Below are positions 49,297 to 57,708 of a stretch of DNA of 64,000 nt, piece by piece. The notes beneath the pieces were generated by a model. That model did no database searches and had not been told where the DNA came from. It worked only from the letters and a program-made list of their open reading frames with translations. The first letter of the stretch is position 1; each line of letters begins with the position of its first letter. The DNA lies in contig NZ_VULO01000007.1 of assembly GCF_009696615.1 (NCBI RefSeq), positions 102,864 through 166,863 on the forward strand. Direction: 5' to 3'. The position numbers and the translations under genes are program-made. Source of the DNA: Scrofimicrobium canadense. GTDB lineage: Bacteria > Actinomycetota > Actinomycetes > Actinomycetales > Actinomycetaceae.

Positions 49297-49514
49297 GCGG
49301 CCTCCTCTGACTCAGAATCGCTAAGAAGGGCTTTTGCAATTGCTCCAGTCACTGCACCGAGCCACGCCGGGGTCGCCTTTTTCGCCCCTGTCTCCACACG
49401 ACTTAGGTGAGTGGCGGATACGCCAGCCTCTTTAGCTACCTGGTCGAGAGTCAGACCCGCTTTCATACGCAAGACTCTGAGTGACTTGCCTGGGGTATTT
49501 GCCATCTCTGCCAT
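49293..49514 (-). CDS. Cro-like XRE regulator
   Basis: A 73-residue protein from ATG 49514 (MAEMANTPGKSLRVLRMKAG) with helix-turn-helix LTLDQVAKEAGVSATHLSRV. It is divergent from the CI-like repressor. A TACACT -10 box ends seven bases before this ATG, so the transcript would start at the codon. An upstream GTG (49532) is in frame but would lie before the transcript start. Confidence 0.72.
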   Translation of the reverse strand: MAEMANTPGKSLRVLRMKAGLTLDQVAKEAGVSATHLSRVETGAKKATPAWLGAVTGAIAKALLSDSESEEAA

Positions 49515-49608
49515 ACCCAAGAGTGTAGTCACTGTTGCGATAAATACGCAACCCAGAAACGCGCATTTGGGAGTTGAGTTGCACTAAATACCCAAGAGTG
49601 GGTATTAT
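49514..49608. promoter_or_regulatory. Lysis-lysogeny control region with divergent leaderless promoters
   Basis: Plus strand: TTGCAC (49579-49584), 18-bp spacer, TATTAT (49603-49608), then ATG at 49615. Minus strand: TTGCGT (49551-49546), 18-bp spacer, TACACT (49527-49522), then ATG at 49514. Both leave six to seven bases before the start codon, so both messages should be leaderless. Operator candidates: TACCCA-AGAG-TGGGTA (49589-49604), half-site TACCCAAGAG (49514-49523), and GTTGCG-N7-CGCAAC (49534-49552). Confidence 0.65.
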
Positions 49609-49614
49609 TCTTGC

Positions 49615-50115
49615 ATGTCAACGAAACGAAATGCGCAAGAATTGCCTAAAGCTCCTGCAATGTCAGAGCAAGAGCGTATGACATACGCGAACATGCTCAA
49701 AGAGGCGCGCGTCAAGGCGCGTCTCACGCAAGCAGAAGTAGCTGAGCAAGCTGGGATCGCACTCAACACCTATTCGACAATGGAGAACGGGAACCGTATT
49801 CCCCAGGCAGAGAAACTCTGGGCGGCAATGCTCGTTCTCGACCTACAGCCACAGGACGCAGAGCCTGAATGGTTGCGCGAATGGTGGGCGATCCTCAAAC
49901 CCCTCATTATGGAACTCCCCCAAGCCACGCGTGGGATAACCATGGGGCGCATCGTTAACATCCTCGCTGACGCAATTAGGGACGGCGAGCCAGTAGGCCT
50001 CAAGGTCGTTCCCAAAGCGTCTTATTCTGAGGAAGATTTGGAGGCGATGGGGATTGCAGCCAAACGCGCACCGGAAGACCCAGACGAAGAGCTGGATGGA
50101 AACACTCGAATCTGA
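49615..50115 (+). CDS. CI-like XRE repressor
   Basis: 166 residues with an XRE helix-turn-helix (MLKEARVKARLTQAEVAEQA, about 27-60) and a helical C-terminal part. No LexA/CI-type Ser-Lys protease is visible, so induction probably goes through the neighbouring ImmA-like protein. Its promoter spans a perfect operator, which suggests autoregulation. Confidence 0.8.
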   Translation: MSTKRNAQELPKAPAMSEQERMTYANMLKEARVKARLTQAEVAEQAGIALNTYSTMENGNRIPQAEKLWAAMLVLDLQPQDAEPEWLREWWAILKPLIMELPQATRGITMGRIVNILADAIRDGEPVGLKVVPKASYSEEDLEAMGIAAKRAPEDPDEELDGNTRI

Positions 50116-50545
50116 CTTGTCGGAGCTGACCCCTACCATCGACATCATGAACGGGATCAGCGAAGATGAAGTGATCGAGCGTCTAGCTCAGTCGGGAATC
50201 CGGGTTGAATATGCAGAGCTTCCACGGGGCATGTGGGGCTTCTATTCTCTAGAGTGGCGGCTAGTGACATTGAGAGTAGGAATGCCACACATGTATCGGC
50301 TGCCCACGCTCCTGCACGAATGTGGTCATGTGGCGCGGATGGATAACGGGCACCAGTGCTCCAAGGTTGAGAAGGCCATTGACGAAGATGTTGCACTGGC
50401 TCTTATTAACCCTGCTGACTTTAAATGGGCCGAGACTCACGTTGGTTACCATACGGGCGGCATTGCTCACGAGTTGGAGGTTCCTAAGTGGGTTGTGCGC
50501 GCGTATCGGCGGGTTCTCCTAAAACAGATGCAAGGCGCTGCATAA
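50096..50545 (+). CDS. ImmA/IrrE-family metallopeptidase
   Basis: From ATG 50096 (METLESDL) the 149-residue product has the zinc motif LLHECGHVARM (HExxH) typical of ImmA. In ICEBs1-type systems ImmA cuts the ImmR repressor after DNA damage. The repressor lies directly upstream with a 20-bp overlap, so this pair probably controls induction of the prophage. Confidence 0.85.
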   Translation: METLESDLSELTPTIDIMNGISEDEVIERLAQSGIRVEYAELPRGMWGFYSLEWRLVTLRVGMPHMYRLPTLLHECGHVARMDNGHQCSKVEKAIDEDVALALINPADFKWAETHVGYHTGGIAHELEVPKWVVRAYRRVLLKQMQGAA

Positions 50546-50568
50546 TACCTCCACGGTACCGTGAAAGA

Positions 50569-50590
50569 ATGTGTAGACCAATGTGTAGAG
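50569..50590 (+). repeat. Right arm-type integrase site candidate
   Basis: ATGTGTAGAC (50569-50578) and ATGTGTAGAG (50581-50590), 12 bp apart and 76 bp from the attR core, mirroring the left pair at 8557-8578 in the same orientation. Confidence 0.55.
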
Positions 50591-50635
50591 TTGGTGTGTT
50601 TGTGCAGGTGGGTTTTGTTGGTTTTGGGTAAAAAG

Positions 50636-50663
50636 AATGGCTCGGTTTCGTTGAAACTGAGCC
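50636..50663 (-). terminator. Phage-borne terminator of tRNA-Gly
   Basis: On the minus strand GGCTCAGTTTC pairs with GAAACCGAGCC (one mismatch), followed by ATTCTTTTTA. It starts three bases after the tRNA CCA end, in prophage DNA. Confidence 0.7.
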
Positions 50664-50665
50664 GT

Positions 50666-50720
50666 TGGAGCGGGCGACGGGAATCGAACCCGCGCTGTCA
50701 GCTTGGGAAGCTGAAGTTCT
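50666..50720. repeat. attR, 55-bp core repeat
   Basis: Identical to attL at 8427-8481. Covers the 3' part of the intact tRNA-Gly gene down to its CCA end, so integration rebuilds a functional tRNA. Confidence 0.95.
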
Positions 50721-50739
50721 ACCATTGAACTACGCCCGC
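50666..50739 (-). tRNA. tRNA-Gly (anticodon CCC)
   Basis: 74 nt with encoded CCA. Acceptor GCGGGCG pairs with CGCCCGC; D arm GTTC/GAAC; anticodon stem TCAGC/GCTGA with loop TTCCCAA (anticodon CCC, reads GGG); standard T arm with GGTTCGATTCC. It is the prophage integration target and is intact at attR. Confidence 0.96.
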
Positions 50740-50841
50740 ACGTCTTGCGACCAGATGAGTCTAGCAAGTCAGAGCTACTTCGCGCCACATTGCCCGCAGC
50801 TAGACGCAGTGGGGTACCGCACGTAAGTGGGTGAGCCCTAG

Positions 50842-51318
50842 TTGGGTAGGCTAATCGCTGTGGATCCTGACTCTCAGTTAGTAGTTGCAGCGGCAATTGT
50901 CGATTCCCTTGAGCAACCCACGCGCCTATTGTGTGCGGCGCGCGCATACCCCGAAGAGCTCAAGGGGATGTTTGAACTACCCGGCGGAAAAGTGAAAACC
51001 CAGGAAGGACCTGAAGATGCTCTTATTCGCGAGATACGCGAGGAGCTGAATACTGGCATCATGCTCGGAGCAGAAATACCTGGTCCAACTAATGGGGCTT
51101 GGCCGATTTTGCATGGACGTCATATGCGTGTGTGGGCCGCGCAAGCTTCGGAAAATCCGCAGCTCACAGCAGTACATTCCCGACTTGTCGTGTGTGCGCC
51201 CAAGGACTTGAATACCCTTCCTTGGCTTCCGACCAACTGGCCGATAGTTGAGGCGATTGCTGATGCTTTCGGGTGGAGTGTTGGAGAAAAATGTGAAACG
51301 GTTGAGGTAACGAAATAG
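50842..51318 (+). CDS. NUDIX hydrolase (MutT-like)
   Basis: 158 residues with a Nudix box GGKVKTQEGPEDALIREIREE, matching GX5EX7REUXEEXGU apart from small spacing variation. It should hydrolyse nucleoside diphosphate derivatives such as oxidised dNTPs. TTG 50842 or GTG 50860 may be the start. It is the first chromosomal gene past the prophage, just upstream of trxA. Confidence 0.85.
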   Translation: MGRLIAVDPDSQLVVAAAIVDSLEQPTRLLCAARAYPEELKGMFELPGGKVKTQEGPEDALIREIREELNTGIMLGAEIPGPTNGAWPILHGRHMRVWAAQASENPQLTAVHSRLVVCAPKDLNTLPWLPTNWPIVEAIADAFGWSVGEKCETVEVTK

Positions 51319-51334
51319 AGGGGAAGGAACCGCT

Positions 51335-51706
51335 ATGGCCACCGTTGAAATCACCAAGGACAATTTCGAGTCGACAATCAACGACAACAGTATTGTCCTC
51401 TTAGACTTTTGGGCTTCCTGGTGCGGGCCTTGTCGCCAGTTTGGCCCCATTTTTGAAAAGGCTTCTGAAAAGTACTCAGATATTGTCTTCGGCAAAGTCG
51501 ACACTGACGCTCAGACAGAATTGGCTCAAGGAGCACAAATAACGTCGATTCCCACGTTGATGGCGTTCCGTGAGGGGATTGCGATCTTCCGTCAGGCTGG
51601 AGCTCTTCCAGCACCTGCGCTTGAAGATCTCATCAAGCAAATTCAGGGATTGGATATGGAGCAGGTTCGCGCTGATATTGCCGCGCAGGACGGCGACCCA
51701 GTCTAA
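51335..51706 (+). CDS. trxA: Thioredoxin
   Basis: 123 residues with the active site [11 protein letters not shown] (Cys30, Cys33) and a [13 protein letters not shown] loop containing the cis-proline. It reduces disulfides in cytoplasmic proteins. GGGGAAGGAACC lies before the ATG. It has a C-terminal extension of about 15 residues past the standard 105-110. Its end overlaps the end of recR (convergent). Confidence 0.93.
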   Translation: MATVEITKDNFESTINDNSIVLLDFWASWCGPCRQFGPIFEKASEKYSDIVFGKVDTDAQTELAQGAQITSIPTLMAFREGIAIFRQAGALPAPALEDLIKQIQGLDMEQVRADIAAQDGDPV

Positions 51707-52296
51707 ACCTGGCGACGTCCCTCAAGGGCTCGCCCGAGCGTAACCTCGTCAGCATATTCTAGGTCTCCGCCCACAGGCAGCCCTGAGGCGAGACGGGAGA
51801 CCGTTACCTCTAAAGGCGCTAGTAGTCGCGCAATATAGGTGGCGGTCGCCTCGCCTTCGATTGTGGGATTAGTTGCCAAGATTACTTCGGTGATTCCAGA
51901 ATCGGATAGGCGCGAGTAAAGTTGCCTGATTCGAAGCTGATCAGGGCCGATGCCGCTAAGTGGATCAATGGCACCACCAAGGACGTGGTAGCGACCGCGA
52001 AAGACGCGGGTACGCTCCAATGCTTGAATATCCTGTGCGGCCTCAACCACGCAGATAACACCTTGATCGCGCCGCGGGTCAGAGCAGATGGAACAGACCT
52101 CAGTTTCTGTAACGTTTCCGCACACCTCACACGTCTTTACTAAACGTTTGACCGCCTGGAGAGCGTTGATCAGGCTTTGCACTTCATCTTCTTCTTGTGC
52201 GAGGAGATGAAAAGTGAGCCGCTGCGCCGATTTGGGTCCGATTCCAGGAAGTCGGCCCAGTTCGTCAACAAGGTCTTGAATAGCCCCCTCATACAT
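51703..52296 (-). CDS. recR: Recombination protein RecR
   Basis: 197 residues: N-terminal helix-hairpin-helix [19 protein letters not shown], zinc finger [16 protein letters not shown], Toprim domain ([14 protein letters not shown]) and the C-terminal '[25 protein letters not shown]' block. It works with RecF/RecO in gap repair. The dnaX-recR arrangement is conserved; they are separated by one base. Confidence 0.97.
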   Translation of the reverse strand: MYEGAIQDLVDELGRLPGIGPKSAQRLTFHLLAQEEDEVQSLINALQAVKRLVKTCEVCGNVTETEVCSICSDPRRDQGVICVVEAAQDIQALERTRVFRGRYHVLGGAIDPLSGIGPDQLRIRQLYSRLSDSGITEVILATNPTIEGEATATYIARLLAPLEVTVSRLASGLPVGGDLEYADEVTLGRALEGRRQV

Positions 52297-54114
52297 TTAG
52301 GCCTCCTTTATTCGTTCTTCCACAATGGTTCCACCGAGGATACTGAGCACTTGCGGAACTCCTGGGGGAGGGGGTGCCTCAATATCGCGGTCATCTTCAC
52401 TGGGGAGGTCCTCCTCAGGCTCAGGCATGGGGGGTGCCTCATCGTAGGGAGCGGGGTCTTCTAAGACTGGTGCCGGTTCTGGAGGAGGTGGTGCTGGCTC
52501 AGAAGAATGTGGCGGCGCAGGTTGGGACTTTTCGATTGGATGCGGCGCCGCTTCAGGCGCTGGGACTTTTGGGTCTGCAGGTGGTGCCCCCTCAGATAAC
52601 GTCCATCCTGGCCCCATTACGGTGGTGATGGCCTGTTCAATTTTTTCCCGATTGGCGGGTAGACGAGATGCTAATGGTCCGGCCAAAGAAACATACACCG
52701 TTGTGCCTGATACGGTCGCTTTTGCATCTCGGATGATGGCACCGGCAATGGCCGAGAGCTTCTTCGCCTCGTCTACGATGCGGTCCCACTGAGCCGTAAA
52801 GTTGGCGTTGGTAGCGTGAGTTGCAGGTTGAGGTTCTCTAGGTGTCGGTTCTGGGGCGGCCTGAGTGGCGCGAGGCTGGGGTGTGGCAGCGGGTGGCGTG
52901 CTTGTCTCTGTTGGCTGGGACACCACAGGAGCAGGAACAGGTGTTGGTCGACTTTGTGGCGCTGCGGCAACTGGCGGGGTTGGTTGCACCGTGGGAGTGC
53001 TTTCAGCTACCCCTGCAACCAAGAGGCGCCCCATGAGGAGTTCCAGCATGAGGCGAGGCGGTGTTGCCCCGACCATGTTGGCTAATGCCTCTTCGACTAT
53101 GTCAGCTCTGCGTGAGAGTAAACGTGATCCCCACTGCTCAGCTTGCTGCTTCATGCGGGCCAATTGATCGTCAGCGATGTGAGGCAAAATGGCGGAAGCT
53201 TGGTCGGCAGCTAATGCACAAATAACAAGATCGCGGAGTCTTTGTAAGAGATCTTCTGCGAATCGTTTGGGATCTACTCCAGACGAGGTGACTCTTTCAA
53301 TGCCGGTAAAGACTGCCGCTCCGTCCCCAGCACCAAGTGCGTCAATCACCTCGTCCAAAAGGTTCGCGTCGGTATATCCAAGGAGCGCTGCGCAACGTGC
53401 GTAAGGGAGTGACCCATTTTCTGCACCAGCGAGGAGTTGGTCCAGCACTGAAAGAGAGTCCCGTACTGAGCCACCTCCAGCCCGTATGACCAGGTCTAGC
53501 ACCCCGGGTTCGACCTGGACGCCTTCTTGCTGACAGATGGTTTCTAGGTAAGGGCGTAAAACCTGCGGGGGCACCAGGCGAAACTGGTAGTGGTGAGTGC
53601 GAGAGCGGATAGTGGGCAGCATCTTTTCCGGCTCGGTGGTGGCAAAGATGAACTTCACATGGGCGGGAGGTTCCTCAATCAACTTGAGAAGTGCGTTGGC
53701 ACCCTCTTTGGTGACCATGTGCGCCTCGTCCAAAATAATGACCTTATAGCGGTCTCGAACTGGGGCAAATTCGGCACGTTCACGCAAATCGCGAGCATCA
53801 TCGATGCCACGGTTTGAAGCCGCGTCCATTTCGATCACGTCGAGGGAACCGGAGCCACCAGAAGCAAGCTCAATGCAGGACTCGCACGTGCCACAGGGAG
53901 TTGATGTGGGGCCTTCAGCACAGTTGAGGCAGCGCGCCATGATTCGAGCCGACGTCGTTTTCCCGCATCCACGCGGTCCAGAAAAGAGATATGCGTGCGA
54001 GGCGCGGCCACCATCGAGTGCTGCCCGGAGAGTGTCGGTGACATGGTCTTGCCCAACCAGGTGCGCAAAAGTGTCTGGGCGGTATCGACGGTATAGGGCT
54101 TGCGCCACTCTCAC
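52297..54114 (-). CDS. dnaX: DNA polymerase III subunit gamma/tau
   Basis: 605 residues. Walker A GPRGCGKTT (46-54), a zinc module with Cys64, Cys74, Cys77 and Cys80, VIILDEAHM (Walker B) and sensor TTEPEKM. The C-terminal third is Pro/Ala/Glu-rich and variable. It loads the sliding clamp. Start could be GTG 54114 or GTG 54108 (VAQALYRRYRPDTF). I see no clear slippery site requiring a short gamma form. Confidence 0.97.
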   Translation of the reverse strand: MRVAQALYRRYRPDTFAHLVGQDHVTDTLRAALDGGRASHAYLFSGPRGCGKTTSARIMARCLNCAEGPTSTPCGTCESCIELASGGSGSLDVIEMDAASNRGIDDARDLRERAEFAPVRDRYKVIILDEAHMVTKEGANALLKLIEEPPAHVKFIFATTEPEKMLPTIRSRTHHYQFRLVPPQVLRPYLETICQQEGVQVEPGVLDLVIRAGGGSVRDSLSVLDQLLAGAENGSLPYARCAALLGYTDANLLDEVIDALGAGDGAAVFTGIERVTSSGVDPKRFAEDLLQRLRDLVICALAADQASAILPHIADDQLARMKQQAEQWGSRLLSRRADIVEEALANMVGATPPRLMLELLMGRLLVAGVAESTPTVQPTPPVAAAPQSRPTPVPAPVVSQPTETSTPPAATPQPRATQAAPEPTPREPQPATHATNANFTAQWDRIVDEAKKLSAIAGAIIRDAKATVSGTTVYVSLAGPLASRLPANREKIEQAITTVMGPGWTLSEGAPPADPKVPAPEAAPHPIEKSQPAPPHSSEPAPPPPEPAPVLEDPAPYDEAPPMPEPEEDLPSEDDRDIEAPPPPGVPQVLSILGGTIVEERIKEA

Positions 54115-54136
54115 TCCTCGCTAGAGATAAGATAGT

Positions 54137-54223
54137 GGTCCCCCGCGCACCCGGCAGAGCAGCCCTATCCTTGCTGCCTTCCGGCCCTGGGGAGGTTCAG
54201 GTGATACCGTCACGCGGGGGACC
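54137..54223 (-). ncRNA. ffs: Signal recognition particle RNA (small bacterial type)
   Basis: The minus strand has the SRP domain IV core: CAGGGCCGGAAGGCAGCAAG, with closing stem GGTCCCCCGCG (54137-54147) and CGCGGGGGACC (54213-54223). About 87-100 nt. It lies upstream of dnaX, a common arrangement. It binds Ffh to target membrane proteins. Confidence 0.93.
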
Positions 54224-54281
54224 GAGTACAAGTCTACACTGGGGCACCGACGGTTGATGTCACTGGACGAGTGGGAGAGAG

Positions 54282-54848
54282 ATGTTGGACATTCCTGGGG
54301 TCGGAAATCTTGAGTTGGTGCCTGTCTCTAAGAGACTGGATTTGGTAGCCCCCGTAGTTGAAAAAGCCCTGAAATCATTGGAAGAAGAGCATTCCGGCTT
54401 GCTTGCCGAGGTCTTCGTCGCAGAGATAGATCCCTCCATCGCTGACACAGATGTTATGACGGCCACTCTGGGGACTTCTCTTGAGCTATCAGTGAACTGC
54501 ATTCTCGTGAGTGGAAAACGAGCGGGAGAGGAGAGAGTTGCAGCCTGCGCCGTGCGTGCTACGACCCGGGCTGATGTCAACCATGTTGTCAAAGCGACTC
54601 TTGATGTTCGCAAGGCTTCGTTTATGTCTCAAGACATAGCTGTCGAGCGTTCCGGGATGGAATATGGCGGAATTACGCCAATAGGTTTGCCTGAAAACTG
54701 GCGTATTCTGTTGGACTCGCGCACTGCTGAAGGGTGGGCTTGCATTGGTTCTGGGCTGCGGAAATCCAAGCTTGTAGTGTCAGCGAACGTCTTGAAGGCA
54801 CTACCTGGCGCCGAGGTAGTTGAAAGCTTAGCGATTCCTATTCACTAG
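54282..54848 (+). CDS. YbaK/EbsC-family aminoacyl-tRNA deacylase
   Basis: 188 residues. SVNCILVSGKRAGEERVAAC, then MEYGGITPIGLPENWRILLD and a final AIPI are the YbaK-fold landmarks. Members hydrolyse misacylated tRNA (for example Cys-tRNA-Pro) and act as free-standing editing factors. No tRNA synthetase lies next to it. The substrate cannot be read from sequence. Confidence 0.82.
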   Translation: MLDIPGVGNLELVPVSKRLDLVAPVVEKALKSLEEEHSGLLAEVFVAEIDPSIADTDVMTATLGTSLELSVNCILVSGKRAGEERVAACAVRATTRADVNHVVKATLDVRKASFMSQDIAVERSGMEYGGITPIGLPENWRILLDSRTAEGWACIGSGLRKSKLVVSANVLKALPGAEVVESLAIPIH

Positions 54849-54973
54849 GGAAGTAAGCGGATCGGGGTTTCCGAGGAGAGAGGGTTTTTTGTGTTGTGAC
54901 GATACCCTCGCCGTTCCAGTTTCACCTTCACGGGGATAAACAGGTACTATGTCAGGGCGCGTTAAGCGCGACC

Positions 54974-55058
54974 GGAGGATTCGCCTAGTGGCCTATGGCG
55001 CTCGCTTGGAAAGCGGGTTGGGTGCAAGCCCTCGGGGGTTCGAATCCCCCATCCTCCG
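54974..55058 (+). tRNA. tRNA-Ser (anticodon GGA)
   Basis: 85 nt, class II with long variable arm. Acceptor GGAGGAT/ATCCTCC, anticodon stem CTCGC/GCGGG and loop TTGGAAA (anticodon GGA), T arm GGGGGTTCGAATCCCCC. No encoded CCA. It is the integration target of the 8.6-kb island. Confidence 0.95.
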
Positions 55059-55059
55059 C
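55045..55059. repeat. Left attachment repeat of the island
   Basis: TCCCCCATCCTCCGC, the 3' end of tRNA-Ser, recurs exactly at 63649-63663. Fifteen base pairs is short for att cores, but its place at the tRNA end next to an integrase is persuasive. Confidence 0.75.
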
Positions 55060-55063
55060 TCAT

Positions 55064-55095
55064 AGCCCCGGGATCTGTTGAGGTTCCGGGGTTTT
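55064..55095 (+). terminator. Terminator after tRNA-Ser
   Basis: CCCCGGGA and TTCCGGGG pair across a 12-base loop and TTTTT follows. It ends the tRNA transcript before the island genes. Confidence 0.72.
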
Positions 55096-55213
55096 TCGTT
55101 GCTATCTCAACAACCTGCACATATTCTGTTGTGGACACTAGCGCCCAAATATGGTCACTGCTAGACTAGAGTCTAGGGATACATTCGGGATTAGTCAAGG
55201 CGAAAGACGAAAA

Positions 55214-56410
55214 ATGGCTACCAGATCTCCACGAAAAGCAACCAAGGGCAAAGGCAAAGGATTACCCCGAGGCATCACCATGCGCACGGGAAACTATCGC
55301 GTTCGAGTGTCATACGAGGGACGCCAATACGAGTGCGGTATTTACGAGACTCTGGAGCTAGCGAAGCTCGCTCTTCACAAGTACCAGGCAGAGTGCATCC
55401 TTGGCACTTTCGTGCCCCCGGTGGAGCGCAGACGCCAACTCAAAGCCATGCGCGCCGCTAACGCCGCTCGCAATGTCACCGTGGCACAGTGGTCGCAAAC
55501 ATGGATCGAATCACTCGCCACTGGCCCAAAGCCACGTTCGCCGGGCACAATCGCTAGCTACCAGTCCACAGTAAACAGCCATATTCTTCCCGGCCTTGGG
55601 AATAAGCCCCTAACTGAGGTCACCCCCGACGACATTGAGGACTGTGTCGCCACCGCCATGCAAAGTGGTGCAGGAGCGTCCCGCAACGTCGCCCGAACAC
55701 TACGCGCCATGTTCAACGCCGCCGTCGAGATCGGCGCAGGAGGGCTCGAAGCGTCCCCGGTAAAGTTGAAAATCAGCAAAGGCACTTCAAACGCCCGTCA
55801 GGACGAAGAAGTTCCTTCCTTGGAAGAAGTGAACGGCCTAGCAGCAGCGATGCCCCCAGACACCCGCCTAGCGGTCCTATTAGCCGCCTGGTGTTCCCTT
55901 CGAGTTGGTGAAGTCCTTGGCTTACAGCGCGGCGACTTCAAACACCTGGACCAGCCTGGCAAGACCACGGTCACTATTGAACGCCAATGGCTCAGTAAAG
56001 CTAAACCCCCGGCGTATGGTCCCCCGAAGGATGATTCTTATCGCACTGTTGTGGTGCCCGCGGCCTTGGCTAGGAAAGTGCAAGCACACCTAGACCGCTA
56101 CGTACTCCCCAATCCAGAGGCACCAGTGTTCCACTCGCCCATTGACAGCGCCCGACCCATGAGCCACAACTCGATAGGGAAACGGTGGAACGAAGCCCGC
56201 GCAAAGATCCGCCCCGGCACCGACTTTCACGCGCTACGACACTTCGGCCTAACCGTCTACGCCCAGGCAGGTGCCACACAAACCGAGATTATGCGCCGAG
56301 GTGGGCACCGCGACGCCGACGTAGCCCAGAGATACCAACACTCCAGCCTAGAGCGGGACCAAATACTCACCGCCAGACTCAACGACATCATGGAAGGGGT
56401 AGAGGAATGA
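55214..56410 (+). CDS. int: Tyrosine integrase of the island
   Basis: 398 residues from ATG 55214 (MATRSPRKATKGKGKG); the ORF is open to 55151. It has an N-terminal arm-binding fold (TMRTGNYRVRVSYEGRQYEC), a core-binding domain (ARNVTVAQWSQTWIESL) and catalytic motifs SLRVGEVLGL (Arg), HALRHFGLTVYAQAG (HxxRH) and DVAQRYQHSS (Tyr). It should target the 3' end of tRNA-Ser(GGA). Confidence 0.93.
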   Translation: MATRSPRKATKGKGKGLPRGITMRTGNYRVRVSYEGRQYECGIYETLELAKLALHKYQAECILGTFVPPVERRRQLKAMRAANAARNVTVAQWSQTWIESLATGPKPRSPGTIASYQSTVNSHILPGLGNKPLTEVTPDDIEDCVATAMQSGAGASRNVARTLRAMFNAAVEIGAGGLEASPVKLKISKGTSNARQDEEVPSLEEVNGLAAAMPPDTRLAVLLAAWCSLRVGEVLGLQRGDFKHLDQPGKTTVTIERQWLSKAKPPAYGPPKDDSYRTVVVPAALARKVQAHLDRYVLPNPEAPVFHSPIDSARPMSHNSIGKRWNEARAKIRPGTDFHALRHFGLTVYAQAGATQTEIMRRGGHRDADVAQRYQHSSLERDQILTARLNDIMEGVEE

Positions 56411-56898
56411 GTGAAGAGCCTTACACAATCCGCATTGTCTGCGACATGAGGTCACACCCGCACCATAAGGGGCGGGATGCACATATAACTGAACTCCAGT
56501 TCTATGACCAAGATGAGATAGACCGTGCTAACCCGTGGCGTTATTCGGAAAGAGAGCTATCGAAATCGAGAAAGAGGCGACGAGGCGCACAAGACCGTCC
56601 ATTGACTTTCGACTTTGGCGCAAGCACGGGCCCCACACGACGCTCACTTAACTACATGAAGCATGAATTGCCGGAACTTGAAGGAGCCTTTCGCGATGGC
56701 ACAATCACAGCGGCTCGCTACGAACTCGAATGCGGTCGCTGCGGAGAAAAGGCATCTGCTCGAATGGAAACCATGAATTACTGTCTAAATCAACTAATGC
56801 AGGCAGGACTTCACAAGATCGATCTGCGAACGCTCGGAAAGAAATTGGATAAGAACAATGCACTAGCCGCACTCCGGGGCGGTAAAATGCTAGACTGA
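56407..56898 (+). CDS. Hypothetical island protein with zinc knuckle
   Basis: 163 residues from ATG 56407, which overlaps the integrase stop (ATGA). RIVCDMRSHPHHKGRDAHIT, then an ELECGRCGEK knuckle near residue 120 and a helical C-terminus. No family recognised. Probably co-expressed with the integrase. Confidence 0.65.
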   Translation: MSEEPYTIRIVCDMRSHPHHKGRDAHITELQFYDQDEIDRANPWRYSERELSKSRKRRRGAQDRPLTFDFGASTGPTRRSLNYMKHELPELEGAFRDGTITAARYELECGRCGEKASARMETMNYCLNQLMQAGLHKIDLRTLGKKLDKNNALAALRGGKMLD

Positions 56899-56954
56899 CC
56901 TTTAGTGACCCCATGGGGCCACTCCGTGCCGTTCCGGTGAGGATCGGAAACAAG

Positions 56955-56999
56955 ACGCCTTTGCGGGTGTGTGGATACATCACACCCTGGAGGCGTTTT
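56955..56999 (+). promoter_or_regulatory. Attenuator-like hairpin covering the xis ribosome-binding site
   Basis: ACGCCT (56955-56960) pairs with AGGCGT (56991-56996) and GGGTGTG (56965-56971) with CACACCC (56981-56987). TTTT follows. The xis Shine-Dalgarno GGAGG lies in the 3' arm. The structure could terminate transcription or hide the ribosome site. Confidence 0.55.
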
Positions 57000-57001
57000 C
57001 T

Positions 57002-57220
57002 ATGTCAGTGGAAGCTCTGACACTCAAAGAAGCTGCATCACTCACTAAGTCATCTGAAAAGACTCTGCGCCGAATGATTGCGCGCGGTGAGTTGAAGGCA
57101 TACAAGTTTGGTCGCGGGATCCGTATCAAGCCCGCCGACCTTGAAGCCGCCATGAGGCCCGTAACCCCGCTAGCAAACATCGTTGAGATCGATCTGGAGC
57201 TGGCTGGTGGTGTTCGGTGA
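57002..57220 (+). CDS. Excisionase-like protein
   Basis: 72 residues from ATG 57002 (GGAGG eight bases before). MerR-like helix-turn-helix: LTLKEAASLTKSSEKTLRRM, ARGELKAYKFGRGIRIKPAD, the HTH_17/Xis pattern. It should direct the integrase to excision. Confidence 0.78.
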   Translation: MSVEALTLKEAASLTKSSEKTLRRMIARGELKAYKFGRGIRIKPADLEAAMRPVTPLANIVEIDLELAGGVR

Positions 57221-57708
57221 CATCACCTAATGAAAAAGCCGCCCGGGGCAAGGGCGGCGATCTCGAAGTGTTTAGCTATCCGTTGGATGACTCTATTCTA
57301 GCCCAGATCAAGGCCGGAACGTTGAAAGCCCCGGCCCCGAGGTATTCCAAACATTGGCCAGACTCGCCACTGATCTGGTCGCCCCTCCCGGAGGATCTGC
57401 CAACGCCTTGGTATCGCGCCGCACTGGAATACGGGGACGCTGGAGCACATCAACGACGCCACGACTTCAACATTATTCGCTTGGATCATTGTGCAACGTC
57501 TTATGACGAGGGCTACCAGGACGGTTACACCGCTGGCATGTTGGAAGCTAACGAAGAGATCGCGGAGCTGCAACGCCAGGCGGTAGCAGTAAACCGCGCC
57601 AACCTTCGCCTTACTGGTGGACGTTCTTTCGCCCAAATGTGTGACCTTCGTGGAGAGCCGGAACGCGCGGCAAAGGCGCGACGTTTGGAAGTGGAGCGTG
57701 GCTTATGA
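57217..57708 (+). CDS. Hypothetical island protein
   Basis: 163 residues, GTG overlapping the xis stop. N-terminal acidic Pro-rich half and a C-terminal coiled coil (EANEEIAELQRQAVAVNRAN). No family recognised. It overlaps the ATPase gene by 4 bp and likely partners with it. Confidence 0.62.
   Translation: MTSPNEKAARGKGGDLEVFSYPLDDSILAQIKAGTLKAPAPRYSKHWPDSPLIWSPLPEDLPTPWYRAALEYGDAGAHQRRHDFNIIRLDHCATSYDEGYQDGYTAGMLEANEEIAELQRQAVAVNRANLRLTGGRSFAQMCDLRGEPERAAKARRLEVERGL

Noticed and set aside
52297..54114. Programmed frameshift in dnaX
   Set aside because: I searched for an A-rich slippery run near the middle of the gene and found none, so a shorter gamma form is not claimed.
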